In this document: one piece after another, positions 33,785 to 46,600 of the stretch
Layout: each line of letters begins with the position of its first letter
How positions within the stretch are numbered: position 1 is the stretch's first letter
Source: Amphiura filiformis
Lineage: Eukaryota; Echinodermata; Ophiuroidea; Amphilepidida; Amphiuridae
Direction of reading: 5' to 3'
Length of the DNA: 64,000 nt
NCBI RefSeq assembly: GCF_039555335.1
Contig: NC_092640.1
Coordinates: forward strand, 30,076,204-30,140,203
Position numbers and translations under genes: made by a program
Notes under the pieces: model-generated
Told to the model about the DNA's origin: nothing
Databases searched by the model: none
Seen by the model: only the letters and a program-made list of their open reading frames with translations

Positions 33785-35097
33785 TCGAACTACAACAGCA
33801 CGCCAAGCCCTTCTTGTCCTGCGTGGCCATTCCCAAATCCATAACATCCATTCCAGTGTCCTGTTTCAATACGTCGACGTATTTTAGAGAGGTCTTCCGG
33901 GTTTTCTGTTTGCATGCTTTGGTGTTCAATGGATCAGCTTGGCTACAGGCTCATTTTTGCATCTGTTTGCATGAACAGCGAAACGTGTCCTCCTCTCTCT
34001 GATCTTCTGTGAAAGTTTCAGTAGGTCACTTTACAGCTCTTTGTTCGTGATGTGCTAGCTGCTTCATGTTCTACACTGCTCTAAGCATTCTTGTGTTGCA
34101 ACCATCAAGTTGTTTACATAGTCTGGGAGACATGGACCATGCTTCACATCCATAGGTTAGCACTGATTCAACGGTAGCAGCAAATATCCGGATCTTGAAT
34201 TTCCTTGGGAGAATTGACCTTCAGATTTTGATGAGGCTGTTACATGCCCTCCATGCTTTGCGTGTTTTTACGTCTTTTTCCGTGCTAGTCATCCATGCAC
34301 CCAAAGTCGCTCTCCTCTTCTAGATTGGTGCCATTGTTTGTTTGGATAGATATATTTTGACTATGGATAAAAGACATGAACTTTGTTTTCGAAGCATTCA
34401 TTTTGAGACCAACTTTGAATCATCTTTTGGAAAGCCAACAGATGATTCAACCCTTTTCATTAGGTCTTGTGCTTGCTGTATTTCCTCTGACCGTAGGGCT
34501 ATGTCGTCAGCAAAGTCCAAAGCTGTTAGCACTTCACGGAATTCGCCTGCGTCTTCTCTTCACCAGCTGGAATCCAAGCTGCTCTTCTCTGCCTTTGACT
34601 GCTTCTCTCAAAGCATAGTCCAATACCACCACAAAGAGGTATGGGACAAGGGTGTCTCATTGCAGTACACCAGCAAGTAGGCATATCAAACAGTTCAGTT
34701 TCTCCATCTGGTGAAACTACTTTTGCCTTGGTATTACCATACATTCTTGCTGTACCTTACACAAGTTGATTAGGGATTCCATAGGCTTTGAGAATTAGCA
34801 GGCAGCATCCTTCCGCTATGAATGATATCAAAGGCTTTCCTAAAGTCTGTGAAAGTTATTATTTCAGGCAGGTTTTTAGCCTTCACTCCTTCAATGATCC
34901 TCCTTGGCCAGTATATGCTGCTTACTATATTGTTCGGACAACCCTGAATCCATTCTGGCTGATCCTAAGAACTTTGTCTACTTCAGGCCTGATCCTATTG
35001 AGATTCATTTTCTTGAATATTTTGGCTACAATTGAGCTTATGCTTATCCCTTGATAGTTCCCTGCTTGACTAAGATCTCCTGACTGCACCTCCTGGC
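33785..35097 (-). pseudogene. RTE-like LINE reverse transcriptase remnant
   Basis: On the minus strand, from right to left: SGDLSQAGNYQGISISSIVA then KIFKKMNLNRIRP (RT fingers), ITFTDFRKAFDIIHSGRM (RT block with the catalytic-region DFRKAFD), ALDFADDIALRSEEIQQAQ (FADD catalytic motif), IRIFAATVESVLTYGCEAWS (C-terminal 'ATVESVLLYG' block), and a tail ending KYVDVLKQDTGMDVMDLGMA. Stops and frameshifts separate the blocks. The endonuclease half is missing, as in 5'-truncated LINEs. The RT words match those of the LINE at 52653-54552, so both belong to one lineage. Confidence 0.75.
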
Positions 35098-35296
35098 TTG
35101 AAATACCGGGACAAAATTGACCAAAAGTTGACTCGGTTTTGGGCCACAACAATTGTCCTCATTTTGCCTAATTTGAGCCTTAAAATTACACATTTTCGTG
35201 CATTTCTTTCAATAAATTCGTTTAGTAGCATTGCGATCAGCGGAACGATTTGCAAATTTTGCCCCTTTGACTCGATCCGACAGGTACGACCTTGAT

Positions 35297-35520
35297 TATT
35301 CCCACCAAAGAAACAATTATTATTTATTGGGATCGCCATCCATCATAGGGCTGGATAACTCAGATGGAAGAGCACTGGTCTCGCAAACTAGAGGTCGCCG
35401 GTTCGAATCCCGCTCAGCCAAAATTTCTTTACTCCCCTTCTTCATTCATTATTCCGGAATTAAGTCAATTTTAATCAGAGAAGGAAGTAAAACCAGAATA
35501 AAACGACACAACTCTATACG
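35297..35520 (+). repeat. Left end of duplicated unit (copy B) with SINE insertion
   Basis: ATTATTCCCACCAAAGAAAC then AATTATTAT matches copy A at 19751; after an insert of about 134 bases (35322-35455) the match resumes with GGAATTAAGTCAATTTTAAT and GAAGGAAGTAAAACCAG. The insert contains the tRNA-like sequence listed separately. Confidence 0.65.
35349..35420 (+). mobile_element. tRNA-like SINE head (anticodon-loop CTCGCAA)
   Basis: Can fold as a tRNA: acceptor GGCTG/CAGCC, A box TAACTCAGATGGAAGAGC, anticodon stem CTGGT/ACTAG with CGC in the anticodon position (Ala), B box GGTTCGAATCC. One mismatch in the T stem, imperfect acceptor, and absence from the homologous blocks of copies A and C indicate a recently inserted SINE or tRNA retropseudogene. 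Confidence 0.55.
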
Positions 35521-35795
35521 TATACCTATTCTGCTTTTGTGTTTATTGTGCTTGACCTTGTGCAAGTTCATATTGAATTGAAAATAAAGGTATATATTCA
35601 AATACACCAGTACATCTATTATGATATTCACCTTATCATGCAGCATGTTCAGTTGCGGGTGACGAGCAGTTTGGACCATTGAATTAGATTGTACTTTCTA
35701 GAGGAAAATATCAGAATATAACCCATTGGATAGTTAACAATCGCTCGCCACAAGCGACGTGGATTATGAAGCTAACTATATACAATAAGGAAATG
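35521..35795 (+). promoter_or_regulatory. Conserved 5' block of copy B
   Basis: Matches 22574-22850 and 60244-60492 (TGACCTTGTGCAAGTTCATA, ATCATGCAGCATGTTCAGTT, and the core CGCTCGCCACAAGCGACGTG at 35742-35761). Two TTAA-flanked elements inserted between this block and exon 1 push the ATG about 1.85 kb downstream, against about 0.33 kb in copy A. Confidence 0.55.
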
Positions 35796-35986
35796 TCTGT
35801 TCCATATATTTCTACATACTGGCGTTTGTATTTTGTTCAATAAACACAGCACAAAAAGTAGTTACCCTGCTTTTATGGGCATTTATGAGATAATAACTTA
35901 AAATTATATGTATTAAATTTTAAAACTGAAACAGCAAAATTAGGCACAGTGGTTTTCTTCAATTTTAAATAGCTAATTTGTCTTAA

Positions 35987-36648
35987 GGGATCTAAAATGA
36001 GCGTTTATTGGGTTTCGACAGTATTTTTTGTGGGATCTGAGAGCACCCCAGACCTATCGAATTGCATTCTGAATACGAAACATGTCTTTCTGATATCAAA
36101 TAATTTTCATTTTTGAAAATCACAATATAATAAAAATTTTATGACAAATTATAAAAAATTGATATTTTTCAAATTTTTGATATAATACAGTCCTCGAAGT
36201 AAATTATATAAATCTAATGATATATTCTTAAAGTGTATGTAGCAGGAGGAAAAATAGCCGACGGTCAATTGAAAATTTTGACCTTTCATATTGAAGATAT
36301 GGATTTTTTTCCCAAAAGACCTGATTTTTTTGGGTGTTTTGGGAAAAAAAATCCATATCTTCAATACGAAAGGTAAAAATTTTCAATTGATCGTCGGCTT
36401 TTCATCCCACCTAAATACACTTTAAGTATAAATCATCAGATTTATAAAGTTTACTTCAAGTACTGTTAAATATCAAAATATCAATTTTAATGATTTGCCA
36501 TAAAATGTGTATTAAATTGCGAATTTCAAAAATCAAAATTATTTGATATCAGAATGACATTCTTCGTATTCAGAATGCAATTCGATATGTCTGATGTGCT
36601 CTAATGTCCCAAAATAAATACTGTCCAAACGTTCATACCCCCCAGCCC
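35987..36648. mobile_element. TTAA-flanked foldback element, family 2 (copy 2)
   Basis: TTAA at 35983-35986 and 36649-36652. Same hairpin as 21869-22518 in the opposite orientation (starts GGGATCTAAAATGAGCGTTT, ends ATGAACG..TTCATACCCCC-type). Central AATTGAAAATTTTGACCTTT is mirrored. Copy A lacks an insertion at the homologous point. Confidence 0.85.
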
Positions 36649-36716
36649 TTAATAGCCCCAAATTTGTTACCATGGTGACCTTTACATGAAAAACTAGATG
36701 CATATTAAAAAGTTAA

Positions 36717-37043
36717 AGGAGTATTTCGTGATCCTAGCATCCTCTTTTTATGACATTTTTCAGTAGAAACACAAAAAATGCTTATTCTTAAAATTTCAGT
36801 TGATTCCGATTTTGCGTTTGTGAGTTATGCATGATAATGTTTATTACACTGCTCCATAGGCCACTGTGTTGTAATTTTGCAAATACAAACTTGACGATAT
36901 TTTTGCTAAACGAATAAATCTGTAAGAATTTTTTTGTACATAAACATTATGTAGCGGGAGTGGTATAAAAATCTCTTTTTTGTGAGAAAAAAACTTTTTT
37001 GTGAAAAGTGTGGGGATGAGGCTATGGATCACGTAATGCCTCT
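36717..37043. mobile_element. TTAA-flanked MITE, family 4 (copy 1)
   Basis: TTAA at 36713-36716 and 37044-37047; ends AGGAGTATTTCGTGATCC and GGATCACGTAATGCCTCT. A second copy lies at 41986-42322. Confidence 0.8.
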
Positions 37044-37639
37044 TTAAGGCTATTAACACACACATGTGTAGGGAATTACCTTGCTTCTTTGTGCTATTTT
37101 AGTTTTAAAAGTTATAGTGCATACATTTTTAGATATTTGGGTAATTTCTTTTTGTGATGTTTTTACTGTGAATATATTTGAAGAGTTTGATTCCAAAAGG
37201 CATTAAGTCCAAAGGCTGCTTTAGAGAATTGAAGATATTCCTAAGAGTAGCAGTAACCTTCCCAATCTAATAACATTAGAGCAGTAGAATAGTTATAACA
37301 ATTTTTTGGTTATCCTTAAAAAAATAATTGCAAATCTCTTTGAACCCCACGTGCGAAGAAGAAAGCGATAAATAGGCCTATAAAAGATTTTTTTGTTCCA
37401 AAAGGCATTAAGTCCAATGGCAGCCATTTTGAAACTTGGCATTGGATAATTTTAGGGGACCAAATGATATTGAAAATAGTTGGAGAATAAGCTAGAGTTA
37501 TAAACATATCCATTCCAATCGTTAAATGTCATATAAACTTAAATGTAAAAATACACCAGAAAAATGTGACACAAGGCAGCTATTGGACTTAATGCCTTTT
37601 GGAAACAAACTCTTCATTTGTAGGTCTATATACATAATT

Positions 37640-37681
37640 ATGAGTGCCATGATGGCGTGGAGACTATCTTTCTTGCTAACA
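37640..37681 (+). CDS. Copy B exon 1 (signal peptide start)
   Basis: Encodes MSAMMAWRLSFLLT, donor ACA|GTAAGT, phase 0. Aligns to copy A exon 1 (23164) and copy C exon 1 (60567). Confidence 0.75.
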
Positions 37682-40600
37682 GTAAGTACCAATATGGCCA
37701 CATAGCCTACTTATTGTCTGTACATGCTTTAATTCCTATGAATATTACTTTAGCTGCGATTTTAAATCATGAATTCGAGAACTTGTCCCGCGCCGGCACA
37801 TTTCCTTGCTTTTTGTAGTTAGATAGTGTGCCGAGACTGCCGACCTGTATTTCGTTTATATTGTCTAGTTCCATAATTAATTTTGCAACACTATAAATTA
37901 TACTCAGTTATTATATTTTTTTGTGGCGAGCAATCGTTCCCGTGGCGTAGCCAAGAGGGAGAGGGGCAAAGCTGCAAAGGGGGGGGCGCATGTCGTTAAA
38001 GATACATATTTTGTTACATACATACATGATACATATAATGTTGTGGCGCTCATAAGTATGAGTAAATGAGAAATAACGTTTTGATACTATATTCACCATG
38101 CTGATTCTATTTTCTCTGGTTTCTTGTATAAATTATAGGTCTACAGACTACACTCAATAAAAACATATACCTATTGGATAGGCCTATAATGTGCAAATAC
38201 ATGTGAATAAAAATATAATGCATAATTGTACATAAGCTACTCGTAAGTAGTCTGGCCTGTAACAGCAGCATGTAAAGTCTGCACAAAAAGTAACTCAGCT
38301 GTTATAAATACGCCTATAGATTCAGAACTAATAATTGTTTTCACAATATTTCAGCATAGAGAGAAGCATGATTTATTTACACGCATTTTGATACCCCATT
38401 CGTAAAATGTCGTTCAATATTAACAACACAGTAGTGCTTTTACAGAAAAATACCCGAATTTAAAAGTTGCAGTTTACAGCGATCAATGGTTATAATGCCA
38501 GCACGGTAAACACGTAAAGCCCGCCATTATCTTCGCGCTTACTTCAAATCAATACAAGTAACTGCAACTTTTAAATTGGGGTATTTTTCTTTCAAAACAC
38601 TGCTGTATTGTCAATATTGAACAAAATTGGACAAATGGGGTATCAAAATGCGCGTAAATAAATCATCCTTCTTGTTATGTTAAAATATTGTGAAAACAAT
38701 TATTAGTTCTGAATCTATAGGCGTATTTATAACAGCTGAGTTACTTTTTGTGCAGTCTTTATATGAAATAACACTGAGGTAATTGACTATACCATAGCCT
38801 ACTCCAACTGTACCGGTATAGAAAAGAATCAACATGACACCATATCCCATAGGCCTAGGCCCCTATGAGTGTTTGCTCAAACTGGAGCTCAGTCCGTACA
38901 GGAAGAGGCAATTACTGGGGTAGTAAAGACCGGTACAACGATGTCAGAGAAATGGAATACATACTAAAAACTACGGGGTTATATTTTCCGTGGTCATTTT
39001 GAATTGACCACGTTTGGGGTTGTTTTGACCCTTCAAGGGGGTTGTACTGTTTTAATTTGACCACATTCACGAGGTCATTTTAGCCACGACGAACGTGGTC
39101 AAAAACTTAGTGGTCATTTTGCCGATACCGTCGCGCATTGATATCAGTTTCAATCTTCCGCTTTGAAAATCTCAATTCATAAATGAGTTTAAACATGAGC
39201 TGCAATTAATGTTTGTTGATTAATAAATAAAACTAATTTTTTGACCGAAGTTACCCAATTTGTCAACTTTATAATGACTTGCATTTCGGAACTATTTGCA
39301 CACACGGTGTGCATCGGCTCACATGGTCACATCAGCGCCATATTTGTTCTGATTGTGCAGCTCAGCGGATTGTCGTGTGTGCTTGTCTGCATGATGGAAT
39401 ATGAAAAGTTAGTTGAAAAGTGAGACTGCAAGGATGCATAGACCCTTGTCTATGCACGCAGATTCATTCAATTTCATGCTGTCGTGGCTGGTGTCTTGGC
39501 TGCAGTTGTTATAAGCTTATATCATGTAAGCTTATAATACGTGAACTGTCATAAGCGATGACTGACTGTGTGTGAGTGTGATACACAGATGCATTTTGCA
39601 GTTTGCTGTTTATGTAATGCTTTCTCTGTGCAGAAACACACTTATGTCCTGGTGGGACCAGCATGACCATAGGCCTACTAAAAAAATCCAAACAACCCCT
39701 AAATGTGGTTATTGAGTAACCCTATAAAATAACCCTTTCAAATGGGTCATTTCATTTGACCCCGAAATGAGGTCATTAAGTAACCCAATAAGGCAACCCT
39801 TTTGAAGGGGGCATTTCATTTGACCCCGAAATGTGGTAATATTTTGACCCCAATGGGGTTACTATTTGACCCAAATACGTAGTCATTGCAATGACCCCGA
39901 CCAATGGGGTCAAAATGACCCCGTTAGTGGTATGGTGTTTAGTTGATAACTATGCTGGGGTCAAAAATGACCCCGTTTGGGTCATTTTTTGACCCCGTAG
40001 TTTTAAGTGTGTACACCATGCTACACATACACCCACACCCCACCTCCATACCGACACCACCCCCACATTCGCCCTCAACACAAAATATGAAAGTAATGTA
40101 GTTTTACCATGTTTCGGATTACCACTGAGCATGCTGAATAGGCCCCTAGGCTTATTATATAATTTGCAGCTGAAACTAAAGAAAAACTCACAGCTGACCT
40201 CCTATACACATATCAATTTACATACATACCCCAACTCACCCTTATCATTCCATTACATAAATATACCCACCCCACCCAATAAACACAGACCTACCAGTGG
40301 CGGCACCGGGCTTTTTTTTGAGGGGGGGGCAAAGTGAATTTTATGGGGGGATCAACCAATTTTGTACAAAATTGCCGCAAAAAGTTGATATTTGTTTTAG
40401 TTTCAGTTTATTTATTTTCCATATCAACAACGCAATGAAAAGATATATAATACATAATGGAAGGATGACCAAAAAAAAAAGAAGAGCAAAGCTCGAGAAG
40501 ACTTTGACCACCCTGAAGATTTGTGTGATTGGGGGAATCAAACGGGGATGGGGGTCAAACGCACTTTTTCTTCCCAACAAAATAAATGCGCACGGTCATG

Positions 40601-43600
40601 TTTGGGCAGTTGTACAAATCTATTCATTTTTCCAGCCATGGCTTAATTCTGAATTGTCACCTAATTTGGGTGTACTTTGTCTTGGGTCCAATCTCTGTCA
40701 TGGAAAATTTGCTATATCTTTCTAAATATAATAAGTGTTTGTTCTAGATTTGTGAAATAGCGTTTCATATTTGAAAGAACTAATGTTTAATTGCAACATT
40801 TCGAAACCACAAACCTAAACTGGGTGCTATGATGTACAAGATTGGGCTACGAGTATGCATTTTACCAAGTTGGCAATAGGTATTTCCTTCATGTTGCCAA
40901 TGCATGACTTTCTTTATTACATGTATACTCAAAAACGGATTTTATTATACTAGAAAGTTGTTTACGTGCATGTAGGCTCCTTCACAGCCGGTTTCTGTCG
41001 TGTATGTTTACGAATGAGCTACATGCAGACTGGGTTGCCAAGGACTACCAGGACAAAGTATCGTTTTTGACTATAACAATGTAAATATTAGCAAGATTTG
41101 GATTTGACCTCCTATCAGGTTTACTGATAACATAATTAATTGGAAATCTGAAATAAACACTTATTTTGTAAACAGGTGAAACTCTATGATTATTTATGGT
41201 TGGAAACTTAGGAAATTGCTGTTAATGAAATAAATAATATATTAAACATACATTTTGTTTTTTCAACGATGAAAATCCATTCACAAATAAGGTTTTTAGG
41301 AACCATTTGACATTAAACATTTGAACAATTATTGCTCTATGAAAAAAAGGGATATAATTGCACCGCTGATCCAGGCTGCTGATAAGCTGTCAACAAGTGT
41401 GATCACTAATTCTACGATAATAATGAGCAATTATCTGACCAGACAGGAACCAAGCTTGGTATAAACAGTGCAGAAGGCTACTACCATCACTAATTGATGT
41501 TGGGAGTGACACTGGTGGTGGTGGTGGTGGCGGTGGGGGGGTAAATACCAGTAATTGGGGGTAGATAGTGGCTTTGGTTTTACACATTTTTGGTATAGCA
41601 ACTGGACAGTTTATAGTAGTAACAATATAATCAACAGATTCAGAAAATAAAGATTGGTTTGAGCCCAGGAATCCCTGGGATTGAGTAATCAGTCTTTTTG
41701 ATTATATTGTGAGCAGTGTAACTACCAATAAACTATACATTGCGAATAAATATCTCAAATAAAATACCATGTTTTTAATGGATTTTAACTGTAATTTACC
41801 AAACATTGGTAAATGGTAAAAATAATGGTAAAAGACAGAAGAGGTAAAAGGACAGAGATATGGAGTTATGAATTGATATGAAATCCCTTAAGCAGCAAAC
41901 ATTCTTAAGGTTGTCTGAATATAGATTGTTGTATAACTTGGATGATGTGATTTCAATTTAGCAGTTTGTTACAGGTATGAATTAAAGGCGTATTTTGTGA
42001 TCCTAGCATCCTCTTTTTGTGACATTTTTCAGTACATATCCACGAAAAAAGCTTATTCCAAAATTTCAGTTGATTCCGATTTTGCGTTTTCGAGTTATGC
42101 ATGATTATGTGTAGTACAATGCTCCATAGACAATGTCTTGTAATTTCGTTCTGGTATACCAGAACGAAATTCAAATTTCACGATATCTTTGCAAAACGAA
42201 TTAATCTGCAAGAAATATTTTGTAAATAAACATTATGTAGCCAGAGGTTTCCAGTGATATAAAAATCTCAACTTTTTTGTGAAAAGTGGGGGGAATGAGG
42301 CTGTGGATCACGAAATGCCCTTTTAAATGTAGACCTATTTCGCACACATTTTTCAATTCAGCTTTCAACATGAAAATTTTGAGTATTTCCTAGTATGTCA
42401 TTGGTGGTGTATTTACCAATAAATGCCAATATTTCACACCCGGTTAGTTGTGCCAAACATTCAAATTTACTAGCATTCCAAGTAGGCTACTTGCAATTCA
42501 AAGTTATGAAGTTGATCTGCATCCATGGCGTTGTCTTTTTAAAGACATTTCTTGTTGGTTTTGTTTCAGGTGATCTGTTTAGCCGATCACACAGAAGCTT
42601 TCACAACACTACCGAGCGACCCCGTATGTAATTGTAGTCAACCACCACCGTGTCTCAGGAATTTAGGCCTATTTCCAGTGCCACATAGCCTAGTGGAGAT
42701 TACTTGTCCCACAATCATGACAATCGGCCCACCACGCAGTGTATGTGTTAAAAACACCCGTTGGATAAGTTCCAAGTAACGAACAGGAGTGTTACCGATG
42801 AGTTAGACAATGGGAGACAATATTGTACATCGAATGTTCAACTTTTTACGTGTGAGCCTGACGGTAAGTTTCTCAGTGCCAATGTATCATGATGCAGTCA
42901 TGTCTACAGTAGAATTCATCTCGACCTTTGCAGGACTTAAACCCCATTAAAAGCTATTAAACCAAGATAACACTCATTGAAACAGCTCAACTGATTAAAT
43001 CGGATCTTCTCTGGTTGTGCACATGTGTCTGTTTTACATGTGCGATATCGCAATAAAGCTGGTATTATAGCTTCAGTTGGGTAACCGATTATAAAGGAAA
43101 TGCAAGGAAACAATGGTATGTGGACCTTTGTTCACGAAATGAGACAATGGCCTGCTTTTTGTTAACCAGCATTCTTGAAAATGAGCAACATAATGATTGT
43201 TGACTTAACACGGTTTGGAAATAATTTCTTCATATTTTTGGTGTTATCTGTCGTTTACATATCCTTCCTAAAACACAAAAGTGCGACCCTCTCCAAACAC
43301 CTAAATTAGCTAAAAATTTAGGACATGTTACAAAACTATATTTTCTAGAATTTCAGAGAATAGTTTAAATGTAGCTTGTACCGTTTTTTTGTGGCATCCT
43401 TCAGAACGGAGCGGTCCGTTACCAATATAGTAAATTGTGGGATAGGCTTTTACGACGGGAATTCATAACAATTAGTGGGTTTTTAGCGGGTTCGCCGTCG
43501 GACAAGTTTAGAACTGTCAAGCTTTCGTCAGGAGTAGCTCTGACTTCTTCAGGACAAAGTGCCTAAGATTGAGACATGTAGACCGCCCCTTGTCTACTGA

Positions 43601-46600
43601 TGACTCTGAAAAGAGTCGTTCACTGAAGACTGTCCCTTGTCAACAGAGAACAAGCAGATCTCGCCTATCTGCTAATATAAAGGTTTTGGTGGCTCTGAAA
43701 AGAGCCGTTTGCTGAAGACTGCCCCTTGTCAACAGAAACAAGCAGATCTCGCCTATCTGCTAATATAAAGGCTTTGGTGGCTCTGAAAAGAGCCGTTTGC
43801 TGAAGACTGCCCTTTGTCAACAGAAACAAGCAGATCTCGCCTATCTGCTGATTTTTTGAAAGTTTTGGTGGCTCTGAAAAGAGCCGTTTGCTGAAGACTG
43901 CCCCTTGTCAACAGAAACAAGCAGATCTCGCCTATCTGCTGATTTTTTGTAAGTTTTGGTGGCTCTGAAAAGAGCCGTTCACTGAAGACTGCCCCTTGTC
44001 TACAGAAAACAAGCAGACCTCGCCTATCTGCTGAATTAAAGGTTTGTTGGCTCTGAGAAAGAGCTGTTCAATGAAGACTGCCCCTTGTCAACAGAGAACT
44101 AGTAGACTGCATATACTGTAGTAGAAGTATACGGCTTACCAGGAACCATTTGGCCACTCATGGACCGATTGATTGATTGTATGCACGATGAGCGTTTATA
44201 TCACTTAATTGCGGACGTAGTACAGATTAGCGGCTCTGTGATTGGTTGTTTGGTTGTATGTGGCGCTCTCTATTTTCAAACAACCAATCACAGAGCCGCT
44301 AATCTGTACACTTTGCCAGATAAGAGACGTAAACTCAGATATGGCAGTCTAAACCCCAGATAAGGCTCCATCTGGGGTTTACTTCTCTTATCTTATGTTT
44401 ATGTTCCTTATTTAGGGTTAAGACGCCTTATTTGGGGTTGGGACTGGTTTATCTGAGGTGTACGTCCTTTATCTGGGGTTACGGCGCCTTATCGGGGGTT
44501 TAGACTGCCATATCTGAGTTTACGTCTCTTATCTGGGGTTAAGGCGCCTTATCTTGGGTTTAGATGTCTTATCTGAGGTTTACGACCATTATCTGGGGTT
44601 AACAACCCTTATCTAGAGTTAAGGCACCTTATATGGGGTTTAGATGCCTTTTCTGGGGGTTATGTTCCTTATTTAGGGTTAAGGCGCCTTATTTGGGGTT
44701 TAGACTGCTTTATCTGGGGTCTACGTCGCTTATCTGGGGTTACGGCGCATTATCTGGGGTTTATTGCCTTAACTGGGTTTAGACTGCGATATGCTAAGGT
44801 TAAGGCATCTTAGCCACAGGTAAGGAACGTAAACCCAGGATAAGGCCGTCTAAACCACAGATAAGGCGCCTTATCCCTAGATAAGGGATGTAAACCCAAG
44901 ATAAGGCAGTTTAAACCCCATATAAGAGACATGAACCCCAGATAAGGCGGAAATGACACACTTATGCTTCTGCTTTCATTCAAAAATCACATTTACGCTC
45001 TACCAAATGGGGCCATCTTGGATTTCTGGGCAAAAATTATTTTGTAACGTCAAATTAATGTCAGATTCGGATTTCTTGAGGTCGACTTACCGGAAAAAGT
45101 GTCTTTGTACACGATTTTAGGTAATCTGGTTCAAAACTTATTTTTTTCAAGATGGCGCCGGCAGCCACCATCTTGGATTTCTGGGTAAATATGAGTTCGT
45201 AATGTCAAAGTAATGTCAAATTTGAAATCCTTGGGGTCGACTTATCCAAAAAAGTGTCTTTGTACACGATTTTAGGTCCTCTTGTTCAAAACTAAATTTT
45301 TCAAGATGGTGCCGGCTACCATCTTGGATTTCTGGGTGAAAATGATGCCGTAATGTCAAAGTAATGTCAGAAACGGAATCCTTGTACTCGACATATCCGA
45401 AAAAGTGTCTTTGTGCATGATTATAGGTGCTCTGGTTCAAAACTTAAATTTTCAAAATGGTGGCGGCAGCCATTTTGGATTTTGGCCTCTAGCGAAAAAT
45501 GCCGGGATTTTTGCGAGGGACATGGTGGCTATATTTTTTCTAAATGGTCCATAGAAGTCGAATCAATCGTCAAACCTTACTAGCCAGAGAGTGGTCACCA
45601 GATTGAACTTTTTCACCTAACTATAGCTCAATATTTTCGGTCAAAGCTCCATTCAATTAACACGGGGAGTTGGCTAGCTATGAGCTAGCTATGCTTTGCC
45701 CTCACTCATATTCTATACGAAAGTGCGACTATTTCTGAACATCTAACCTAGCTGTAATTTTAGGTCATGTTAGAGAAATATATTTGCTAGAAGTTTGGAG
45801 AATAGTTTAAATATTGGCCAGTTATTTTTCACACAGTGATGTTAACTAGGCAAATGCAATATACTTCTAACATACACTATTTGTAAAGGTTGCGCGTCAA
45901 TGGTGAGAGCACTGTGTATTGTGTATAGGAAAACGGACAGTAACTGCAGTATGTTGCTCTGATTTTCACCGTAAAAATCAAAATGGTGTCTTATAAAAAT
46001 TAAACATGTGTCTATAAGGAACACGATCAATTAAGGCATAGACACAGATACATTGTAACAAAGTCATACTATAAAAAATATATACCAATAGGCCTATACC
46101 TAAATGTTAACATTTCGAGGGTTTCAAGCACCAACTTTTTTGACCTCAGCTGAACCAAACTGGAACGCACCTGTCCGTTCCATTTTGGTTAGGGGTGCTA
46201 CTCGCCCTTACACCACATGTACACGCAAAAGGAATACACTACATATTCAGGGCTGGATTTACCATTGGGCCAGATGGGCCCGGGCACAGGGCCCCCAAAT
46301 GTTTGGGGCCCCTAAATTGCTCTGTGTATGTTTCTTTTTAACCCGGAAACACCATTTTGGAACAAAATAGGGTAAAATAGCAAAATTTGGCCCTTCATAC
46401 TGCAGTTACTGTTCATTTTCCTATACACAGTAGGCCTACTCTTACCATTGACGCGTGACCTCTACCTCTGTATGTTTAGGTATAGGGCATTGCCTAGTTA
46501 ACGTCACTGTGTGAAAAATAACCGGCCAATAAAAGTACTCTCTGAAATTCTAGAAAATATAGTTTTGTAACATGTCCTAAATTTTTAGCTAAAAACGTTG

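Larger units (their letters stand above)
37682..42569 (+). other. Copy B intron 1
   Basis: 4.9 kb, enlarged relative to copy A by at least four insertions (38274-38760, 38965-40010, about 40295-40420, 41986-42322). Stretches such as ATGTCAGAGAAATGGAA (38943) and AATGTAGTTTTACCATGTTT (40095) match copy C intron 1. Confidence 0.6.

Noticed and set aside
33333..33929. 198-codon minus-strand ORF
   Set aside because: A chimera of a LINE tail and a SINE (GGIRTRDP), not a gene.
35349..35420. Functional tRNA-Ala gene
   Set aside because: T-stem mismatch, imperfect acceptor stem, and absence from homologous blocks in copies A and C point to a SINE or retropseudogene.
42624..42630. Alternative donor C|GTATGT for copy B exon 2
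   Set aside because: It gives phase 0 and an immediate TGA in exon 3; the T|GTAATT donor keeps the frame and aligns with copy A.
43590..43650. Possible hammerhead ribozyme (CTGATGA next to a stem)
   Set aside because: The required GAAA after stem II and the cleavage-site stem are absent, and CTGATGA occurs in only one of six units. The histone-type stem-loop explains the conserved part better.
44325..44950. Interstitial telomere repeat (TTAGGGTTA words)
   Set aside because: TTAGGG appears only as a variant of a 34-base TTATCTGGGGTT unit; there is no run of hexamers.
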